Below, one piece after another: positions 1 to 6,784 of a DNA stretch of 56,522 bases. A program made the translations under genes and the position numbers. Numbering within the stretch: the first letter of the stretch is position 1; every line of letters begins with the position of its first letter. The notes beneath the pieces were generated by a model. That model saw only the letters and a program-made list of their open reading frames with translations. It was not told where the DNA came from and made no database searches. Source of the stretch: Vibrio sp. UCD-FRSSP16_30 (lineage in GTDB: Bacteria; Pseudomonadota; Gammaproteobacteria; Enterobacterales; Vibrionaceae); NCBI RefSeq assembly GCF_001676025.1, contig NZ_LZFW01000012.1:1-56522 (forward strand), written 5' to 3'.

Positions 1-2
1 AA

Positions 3-218
3 GAGCATGCGGGTCACTTACTAGAAGTGCTTGAAGATCGTTATCAAAACAGCAGCACAATCGTCATCAGCCAATTACCCGTAAAGGAGTGGTACAACAT
101 GATCGGTAACGCTACCGTTGCAGACGCGCTAATGGATCGGCTCGTACACAATAGTCATCGAATAGAACTGGGAGGTGAATCAATGAGAAAACTGGCGCAA
201 TCCGATCACTTAGAGTAA
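3..218 (+). CDS. istB: IS21-family transposition helper ATPase (IstB), C-terminal fragment cut by window edge
   Basis: The open frame runs in from the left edge with no start codon visible; the first complete codon is at base 3. The translated tail has features typical of the IstB C-terminus: a DRYQNSSTIVISQ stretch followed by NATVADALMDRLVHN and a HRIEL..GESMRK ending. IstB is the AAA+ partner of the IstA transposase in IS21 elements and controls target choice. Only about 71 residues are inside the window, so the Walker motifs and the IstA gene cannot be seen and intactness cannot be judged. The GTG at base 27 is internal, not a real start. Family assignment is by recognised motif, not by search. 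Confidence 0.85.
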   Translation, partial: EHAGHLLEVLEDRYQNSSTIVISQLPVKEWYNMIGNATVADALMDRLVHNSHRIELGGESMRKLAQSDHLE

Positions 219-250
219 AAATAAGAAGAGAGAAAAACGGCAGGATCTGG

Positions 251-297
251 TGATCGGAATAAACCGAAACAGCTGATCGCAATCACCGGAATACGCA
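251..297. repeat. IS21-type terminal repeats and probable right end of the element
   Basis: Two similar copies lie 23 bases apart: TGATCGGAATAAACCGAAAC at 251 and TGATCGCAATCACCGGAATA at 274. IS21 elements carry multiple short repeats at each end and terminate in CA, so the outer boundary is probably the CA at 296-297. The left end lies outside the window, so the inverted match cannot be confirmed. Confidence 0.6.
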
Positions 298-411
298 CCG
301 AATGAAAAGTGGCAATCAAAATTGATTATTTGAGGCTATGTTCATATATGAATAACGAAGGGAATCATTTTTTAAATCAAAGTGTTAACTCTATTTACTG
401 AGGACGTTAAA

Positions 412-702
412 ATGAACTATACAACAGGTTTTATGACCGCGTGTATCGTGGTTTTATCTTCTACAGCTATTGCACAACAAGACCTATCAACGCTTTCTAA
501 TGCAACTGCTGAAACTCATGCCATTATTATTGCAGAGAATCGTGCAGGGACAAGTAATGATGAGAGAGACATGAAGAGGCACTCTCATATGAGTGAAGAT
601 AAAGGCATGGTTGGCGCTACTACCGATAGCAATGCTAATCAGAAAACGCATAAGATGTTTGATAGTAACGCAGGCGTGAGAATTAATCATAAGCGCGTTT
701 AA
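412..702 (+). CDS. small secreted protein of unknown function
   Basis: This encodes 96 residues starting at the ATG at 412, which has GAGGA about 10 bases upstream; an in-frame upstream start at 382 would put charged residues before the signal peptide and is less likely. Residues 1-20 form a Sec signal peptide with cleavage probably after AIA. The mature part is about 75 residues, hydrophilic, rich in Asn, Thr, His, Lys and Met, with no cysteine and no motif I recognise. It stands alone between the IS21 end and a terminator. It could be a periplasmic stress or metal-related peptide, but nothing in the sequence proves a function. Confidence 0.6.
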   Translation: MNYTTGFMTACIVVLSSTAIAQQDLSTLSNATAETHAIIIAENRAGTSNDERDMKRHSHMSEDKGMVGATTDSNANQKTHKMFDSNAGVRINHKRV

Positions 703-793
703 TCTTATCCCAACGCTATTTATGCCAACGTCTTACAGTGATGGCATATACGTGTTGTGAGGTGAATCTAGATATCGATGACTCATTAATACA

Positions 794-815
794 GGGCTCT
801 TTCTAGAGCCCTTTT
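794..815 (+). terminator. intrinsic terminator after the small secreted protein
   Basis: A perfect 7-bp stem (GGGCTCT / AGAGCCC) with a TTCT loop is followed by TTTT. It also abuts the stop codon of the convergent GGDEF-EAL gene, but the T-run favours the plus strand. Confidence 0.75.
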
Positions 816-3132
816 AGATGATAAAATTAACGTATCGAGTATCGTTATACTCATGCAATAAAGCTTCAAACTCTGCTTTAGGCAGTGCTTTACTGTAATA
901 ATAACCCTGAGCAAATTCACATTGTTGTGATTGTAAATGGACTTTATCCCATTGTGTTTCAACACCTTCGGCAACAACTTTTAAACCAAGGGCTTTTGCC
1001 ATAGCAATAATGGCATTCACCAGCTCTTGCGAAGACGGATTTGTTTCCATATCTTGCAGAAATGAACGGTCGATTTTGAGTTTACTAAATGGAAATTTTT
1101 GTAGATAACTGAGCGCTGAGTAACCTGTACCAAAATCATCAATAGACAGGTGTACTCCAATTCTTTTGATCTCTTCTAACAGGCGGACAGTTTCAATGTT
1201 GTTATTGAACAGTAAGCTCTCAGTAATTTCTATATCCAATAAGTTTGCACTTAATCCAGAATGGTCGAGTGCGGTTAAAATACTGTCAATCAGGGTGTCT
1301 TGTTGCCTAAATTGAGCAGCAGAAAAGTTCACCGCAATAGAGAGTGGCTGGATGCTTTGCCATTGTTGAATTTGATGACAAGCTGTATTTAAAGCAATCT
1401 CTCCAATCTTATGGATGAGACCATTCTTCTCTGCAATTGGAATAAACTCATCAGGGGAGACAAAACCTAGTTTGTCATCATGCCAGCGCATTAGTGCTTC
1501 TGCACCTGCGATTTTATTGGTATAGAGGTCAATAATTGGCTGGTAATACACTTCTAATTTATTATGAGCGATAGCTTGACGTAACCTAGCATCGATATCT
1601 AAGTTCCGTTGAACATCAGTATTCATACTAGCTTCATAGAAGCTAAAGCCATTACGACCTTCTTTTTTTACTCGGTACATTGCAATATCTGCATGGGCCA
1701 TTAGATCTTCGGCTGTCTCTCCATCTCTAGGGTAAATAGACATCCCTATGCTAGTAGAAACGAAAAACTCACTATCATCTAAGTCAAAAGGCATTTCAAA
1801 TGTACCGAGAAGCTTAGATGCTAATTGTTGAGCTTCTTTTTCTGATTTTAAATTAGGGATAACCAATAAAAACTCATCACCCCCAATACGTGCTACTACG
1901 TCAGTTTTACGTACTGAATCACGCAGGCGTTGAGCTGTTTGAGTTAAGATTTTATCTCCAGCTAAATGCCCAAGAGTGTCATTAATTTGCTTGAAGTTAT
2001 CGAGATCAATAAACATCACAAGGACGCTCATTTCATCCCGTTTAGCTTGTAGTAGAGCGTGTCTGAGTTTTTCATCGCCAGATTTTCGATTAGATAATCG
2101 AGTTAAAATATCGTGGCTAGCTTGATAGGCGAGCTCTTTTTCATACATTTTTCGACGGTCAATTTCTGTTTTTAAACGTTCATTTTGTCGTGTTAATGCA
2201 GTTTGCTGATTGTTTGTTTCTTTGATTTTAGTCGAAAGTATTAAATTAGTATTATTAATGCGTAAAGAATAATACAGGCCAAGTATTACTGGCACCGCAA
2301 GAAAAGAGAGCGCAAAAGTAAACCAAGTCGAGGTGATTATTTGGCTTTCAGATAAAGGCTCAAACCAAGCTTTTAATCTAAATGGCGATTTTTCTACTTT
2401 TAGATCAAAGTATAAGGTGTCTAATTGATTACTCTTATGTCCATATTTTATGCTTCTAAACGTATCCCAGATAGGCAGTGAACCTTGGGCGGTTGAGAGT
2501 TCAAGTCGACTGTTATTATGTTCATATTCTTGTGAAGTCAGTAGATTAATGATCGTATCTTTTTTGATATAGCCGACAACAACACCAACCAATTCCTCAT
2601 TTAAGTAGACGTTTTGTAGGGCTCGAATAATGATCGTATTATTTTTAGATATAATATCCATTTTATGGTCGACCTTACGCATTTCATCAAAAGGAATACT
2701 ATCGACATCAAAGGATTCTGTAGCGTTAGAATCGGCAATAACCTTTGAGTTAAAGCCAACTAATAACATACGGTCAAACTTAGCTTTTTCGTTGATTGAG
2801 CTATCGGGCATTGTATGCTGAGCTAAATGTCTACGTAACTGAAGAAGGCTTGAGCCGAGTCCGTAGCGCATAGACATACCAGAGGCTAAGTTAGCAAAAA
2901 AGGTATAAGTAGTTTTATGTTGAGCTACATCTCTCATATCTTTATGGATGGTTTCAAAGAGGTAACTAACTGATTCAGAGTAGATTTTTACTTTAAGATT
3001 GAGTTCATTAAGTTGCGATTCTTTAAGACGATTTTGCCCAGAGTTGGTCACAATAATCATCAGTAATAGGTAGGCTCCCAAAAGGAACCCTCCCATTAAA
3101 ATTGCATTTCGGCTATTAACTTTAAGCCTCAT
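814..3132 (-). CDS. membrane-bound GGDEF-EAL cyclic-di-GMP enzyme with periplasmic sensor domain
   Basis: The 772-residue protein would make and/or break cyclic di-GMP. A membrane segment at about residues 11-29 and another at about 269-289 enclose a periplasmic sensor region of about 240 residues (Cache-like by layout only). A coiled linker (about 300-335) precedes the GGDEF domain, with GGDEF intact at 417-421 and an RxxD inhibitory site at 408-411. The EAL domain follows, with EAL at 545-547, DIEITES near 633 and DDFGTG at 665-670, so both activities look chemically possible. It starts 2 bases after the upstream solute-binding protein gene, with which it surely shares a transcript. That arrangement recalls the NspS-MbaA pair of Vibrio cholerae, in which a periplasmic binding protein controls a GGDEF-EAL partner. 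Function is sure; the ligand is unknown. Confidence 0.93.
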   Translation of the reverse strand: MRLKVNSRNAILMGGFLLGAYLLLMIIVTNSGQNRLKESQLNELNLKVKIYSESVSYLFETIHKDMRDVAQHKTTYTFFANLASGMSMRYGLGSSLLQLRRHLAQHTMPDSSINEKAKFDRMLLVGFNSKVIADSNATESFDVDSIPFDEMRKVDHKMDIISKNNTIIIRALQNVYLNEELVGVVVGYIKKDTIINLLTSQEYEHNNSRLELSTAQGSLPIWDTFRSIKYGHKSNQLDTLYFDLKVEKSPFRLKAWFEPLSESQIITSTWFTFALSFLAVPVILGLYYSLRINNTNLILSTKIKETNNQQTALTRQNERLKTEIDRRKMYEKELAYQASHDILTRLSNRKSGDEKLRHALLQAKRDEMSVLVMFIDLDNFKQINDTLGHLAGDKILTQTAQRLRDSVRKTDVVARIGGDEFLLVIPNLKSEKEAQQLASKLLGTFEMPFDLDDSEFFVSTSIGMSIYPRDGETAEDLMAHADIAMYRVKKEGRNGFSFYEASMNTDVQRNLDIDARLRQAIAHNKLEVYYQPIIDLYTNKIAGAEALMRWHDDKLGFVSPDEFIPIAEKNGLIHKIGEIALNTACHQIQQWQSIQPLSIAVNFSAAQFRQQDTLIDSILTALDHSGLSANLLDIEITESLLFNNNIETVRLLEEIKRIGVHLSIDDFGTGYSALSYLQKFPFSKLKIDRSFLQDMETNPSSQELVNAIIAMAKALGLKVVAEGVETQWDKVHLQSQQCEFAQGYYYSKALPKAEFEALLHEYNDTRYVNFII

Positions 3133-3134
3133 TA

Positions 3135-4076
3135 TTATATCTCTTCGGCCTCATGACCTTTGAAGTAGTCACTGTAAAAGTAGAAAACAGAAGGGTAGTA
3201 TTTTTCAATTAATTGGTTATACGTGCCATCATTTCTTATGTCTTGTAAGTAATGATTAAATGCTTTGCGTAGCTCTGGAGAGTCTTTTCTAAATCCAGCA
3301 GCCATGAACTGTTCTTCTGAAACTGGACCAATGACTTTAATTTCACCTGGCCACTTCTCTAGAGCGATTAATGTGTCTGGTACATCAAGCAATGTGTTAT
3401 CTGCATCATTATTTAATATCGCGGGTACCATTTCATTAAGCTTTCGCTCTTCTTTAGGAAGGATGATATTAGCGCCTGTTTCGTATAGGTTGTACAAATT
3501 AGGGTCAAGGCAGGTTTGTTCCATTGCTAATACATTGTGACCTTTTATTAACTGTTTAACCAGATTGATGTCTTTATTGACAGATCCACTTGGTGTGATT
3601 GGCTTTAATTTAGAATCTGTACGGGAGATTAACCAAACAGCCGAAGGGAAGTAATCATCTGAAAAATCAACTAGTTGCTCTCTCCAAGGAAGAATGGTTG
3701 CACCATTTGAGATTACATCACCAGTAATAGGCACTTCGTTACCATATTGAATTTTATTATCAGTAAAAATAGCTTCTTTACCAGTTAACTGTCCAAAAGC
3801 TGTATTCCAGTTACTCGGTACAAATTCATAGTCTACGCCTATGTACTTAGCAAATCCTTGAATCAGTTCAACATCTAGGCCTTGTGCTGAGTACAAACCA
3901 TCCTTGTTGATATAATTAATGAAATTAGCGTATGGAATACCGATATGCCGAATGACTCCAGCCTCTTTAACTTCTTTTAAATCATATGCATAGCTTGATT
4001 TTACGCTAAAGAGAAAGGCGATACACAAGCCGGTCAGAATAGTTGATAGTGTTTTCATATTGGTTATCTTATTCAT
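3135..4076 (-). CDS. orphan periplasmic solute-binding protein (SBP_bac_3-like)
   Basis: The 313-residue protein has an N-terminal signal peptide (hydrophobic stretch about residues 11-25, cleavage near SYA) and a type II periplasmic binding fold. The mature start (KEAGVIRHIGIPYANF) and the late IRNDGTYNQLIEKYYP segment are typical of family 3 amino-acid-type binding proteins. The ATG at 4076 has AGGATG 8 bases upstream. No ABC permease or ATPase gene is nearby, and the next gene, 2 bases downstream, is a GGDEF-EAL sensor. The likely job is therefore ligand reporting to that sensor rather than transport. This is inference from context; the ligand might be an amino acid or polyamine-like compound. 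Confidence 0.85.
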   Translation of the reverse strand: MNKITNMKTLSTILTGLCIAFLFSVKSSYAYDLKEVKEAGVIRHIGIPYANFINYINKDGLYSAQGLDVELIQGFAKYIGVDYEFVPSNWNTAFGQLTGKEAIFTDNKIQYGNEVPITGDVISNGATILPWREQLVDFSDDYFPSAVWLISRTDSKLKPITPSGSVNKDINLVKQLIKGHNVLAMEQTCLDPNLYNLYETGANIILPKEERKLNEMVPAILNNDADNTLLDVPDTLIALEKWPGEIKVIGPVSEEQFMAAGFRKDSPELRKAFNHYLQDIRNDGTYNQLIEKYYPSVFYFYSDYFKGHEAEEI

Positions 4077-4100
4077 TAATCTTCATCCTTGAAAATAAAT

Positions 4101-4129
4101 TAGGGCTCGCTCTTATCAAGCGAGCCCTA
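4101..4129 (-). terminator. intrinsic terminator of the aminotransferase-like gene
   Basis: An 11-bp perfect stem (TAGGGCTCGCT / AGCGAGCCCTA) has a 7-base loop and, on the minus strand, is followed by AATTTATTTT. It separates the aminotransferase-like gene from the downstream binding-protein operon, which therefore probably has its own promoter or depends on read-through. Confidence 0.8.
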
Positions 4130-4163
4130 TGTTGCTTATGGCATTGCTTTTAAGAGGAGATGA

Positions 4164-5573
4164 TTAAGCCATCTGCTTGTACAGGTGCGCCATCGCTTCA
4201 ACAAGTCCGGTTACTTCATCTTCATCGTGGAAAAGGTGAGTAGAGATTCTTAAAGCATAAGTATCAGATGTATCTGTTAACTTCACAGGGAAGTTAGTCG
4301 TACGGATAATATAGCCGTACTCTTCACGAAGGCGATCGCGGAACTCTGTAAGTCGAGTGCCATTTAGCAGATCATCTGCAAATGGGTTAAATGAGGTTAA
4401 TCCGCTTGATAGCTCTCTGTTTGGTGAACAGAATAATACACCTTTAGGCAGTCTTTGCCCTAGCTCTTCTTTACATAGTGCGCTTAGATCTAAGATACGC
4501 TCTTCGATTTTATCACGACCAATCTCATCCCAAAGTTTACAGCTATCTGTAAATGCTTGTTTTGCAGGGTAGTTATCATTACCTACGTATTGCATACGTG
4601 TTGCAACACTCATTGTTTGATAGCTGTCTTCACCCATAGAAGAATTCACAAGATAGAATGGGCGACGATCGGCTGGCCAAAACTCAGTTAGACGCTCGGC
4701 TTCTTGGCGAATGTATAAAATACCAGTAGCACCTGGTCCACATTGCCATTTATGTCCTGAACCTGCATAGAAGTCACAATCTAAATCATGTAGATCAAGG
4801 TTCATCATACCGATGGTATGCGCGGCATCAACTAAGGTTGGGATACGGTTATTGCGTGCTAATGCACAGATTTCTTTAGCAGGTAAAAGAGTACCTGTAC
4901 GGTAAGTAATGTGTGAGAACATGACTAAACGAACTTTACCTTCAGTATTATGTTCATTAATGGCATCAGCAAATACCTTCACATAATCTTTTTTAGTTAA
5001 ATGACCTTTGCCCGTATAGACAGGGATTTCAACTTTAACTACGTGTGCGCCTACACGCTCTGTTGCAGTAAAAAGAGGAGAAGTACCACCCATATGTTCA
5101 TGGTGTGTGGTAAGGATGATATCGCCTTTTTTAAGATCGAGTCCACTGATAACAGAAACCATACCGTCAGTGGTGTTTCGGTTTATCACTATCTCATTTT
5201 CATCAGCACCAAACCCCGGAGCAATATCCGCTACCATGTTACTCACGTATGGCCAGCTACCGAACTTGTTTTGCATATCCCAAGGGTATTGAGCAACAAG
5301 CTCGTTGTTTTCAGTTAACGTTTGTAGAACGCTGGTTGGTATAGAGCCGGTAGTGCCTATATTCATGTAGACGCTATCTTTAGCTAGAGAGAATTGCTTC
5401 TTAACCTGTTTCCAGAAGTTTTTGTCTGAAGAGTTGGAATTTCCAGGGTGAAAGCCAGGGTGTTTAGCCGCTGCGCCTGTCGAAAACATAGATGTGCCTA
5501 GTCCAGCTACAGCAACACCGGCACTGCCTTTTAAGAAGTCCCTACGGTTAAACTTAGACGTGGTTTTACTCAT
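4164..5573 (-). CDS. Tat-exported class V aminotransferase-like PLP enzyme
   Basis: The 469-residue protein begins with a twin-arginine signal (NRRDFLKG at residues 9-16, then a hydrophobic stretch and an AAA cleavage region near 34-36), so it should be exported folded with cofactor. The body is a class V aminotransferase / isopenicillin-N-epimerase-like fold: LVDAAHTIG with the PLP-pairing Asp at 249, and SGHKW with the presumed Schiff-base Lys at 275. AAGGAAATGGAAA lies just before the start. Cysteine-desulfurase, kynureninase-like or epimerase chemistry are all possible and I cannot choose. Its neighbour is an orphan binding protein plus GGDEF-EAL sensor, so it may make or consume the sensed compound; that is inference. 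Confidence 0.82.
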   Translation of the reverse strand: MSKTTSKFNRRDFLKGSAGVAVAGLGTSMFSTGAAAKHPGFHPGNSNSSDKNFWKQVKKQFSLAKDSVYMNIGTTGSIPTSVLQTLTENNELVAQYPWDMQNKFGSWPYVSNMVADIAPGFGADENEIVINRNTTDGMVSVISGLDLKKGDIILTTHHEHMGGTSPLFTATERVGAHVVKVEIPVYTGKGHLTKKDYVKVFADAINEHNTEGKVRLVMFSHITYRTGTLLPAKEICALARNNRIPTLVDAAHTIGMMNLDLHDLDCDFYAGSGHKWQCGPGATGILYIRQEAERLTEFWPADRRPFYLVNSSMGEDSYQTMSVATRMQYVGNDNYPAKQAFTDSCKLWDEIGRDKIEERILDLSALCKEELGQRLPKGVLFCSPNRELSSGLTSFNPFADDLLNGTRLTEFRDRLREEYGYIIRTTNFPVKLTDTSDTYALRISTHLFHDEDEVTGLVEAMAHLYKQMA

Positions 5574-6784
5574 TTTCCATTTCCTTTAGTTAGTGAGGTA
5601 TAACATCAAATTAATGTTTATGAAAATAATATTAGCTATGTCTGATATTTCTTTTGATAAGCACTATTAAGTGTCTTTCTTTTTATTACGCCGGTATCAA
5701 TCGTCATCAGCCTAATATTTGCCCTGATTTATATTATGCTTTTATTACACACGAAATGATTTCAAGCTCAGTCCTGTGCGCTGCTCGACCAGAGTAATTA
5801 AGGTTAAATAAACAATTGGCACTGTATTGTCGTAACTTAACTTACATCGAGATACAGCTGTTATAAATAAGAGTATAAATAGTTAATAATTGTGATCTCT
5901 ATAGCATAACACTGAAAAGGCAATCAATATCAATAACTTGCTTGTAATGCGTGACTCGTTAAGGGTTTTTTCTAGAGGTTTCTTTTGAAGTTTTTATGAC
6001 TTGGTTAATAAGATTAACTTATGTGAGTTGATGCTTATATTGGATCTTACTATTTACGGTGTAAATAAAGTTAAAATGTTAATTAATGGTGGGCTTCTAT
6101 GACCTAGGATTTGCTTATACTAATAATTAATAAAAATGTTAATTTTAATAGTTATAATTGTTTTTATCTGAGCGTGGTTAATTAGTGCTATAGCGGGATG
6201 ATGTCATTAAATAGAACTTTATTTTAACCTGATCTGTTGTTTTGTCATTTATAGGCAGCACCTTATTACCCACTAGAATATCAATGTATGAATACCCTCT
6301 TAAATAGCCATAAGCCTATATGTCTTCTTTTATTAATAGGTTCTAAAGCAATCTAGTGAAACAAAGTGTACTAATAGTTACCACTCTAAAACCCTCTTAG
6401 TTATAAATATGAAATCTCACCTGAATTATCTGGCAAATAATATCCCTAATAAGTGACTAATATTTCAGGGGTTTAAATTGATAATCTTAAAAATATGACG
6501 AAATGTTACTGAGATCACATAGGCTAATTTGTATTACTTGATTATTTAATGTCAAGAATAGTGAGGCTTGTCATGCTTTGAATTATTCATTAAATCAATG
6601 TAAATATACATAAATACTTATAAAAGCCATTTAAATCAATGGGTTGCGTGTGGTTTATATATGTAAGAATTGGTTTCATATAATGATAATGTATGACAAG
6701 TGAGATCTCGATCTCTTGGCGTTTCTGAAATATCCAATAAAATATACACACAAAATAAAAACCACTTGAAGTGTAAGAGGACAG
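5574..6784. other. long AT-rich intergenic region, no gene seen
   Basis: About 1.2 kb lies between the divergent aminotransferase-like and PL6 lyase genes. It is visibly AT-rich, with runs such as TTAATAATTAATAAAAATGTT. I found no open frame that looks coding on either strand, no tRNA and no convincing terminator. It must contain promoters for both flanking genes. The lyase ATG at 6785 is preceded by AAGAGGACAG. Confidence 0.6.
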
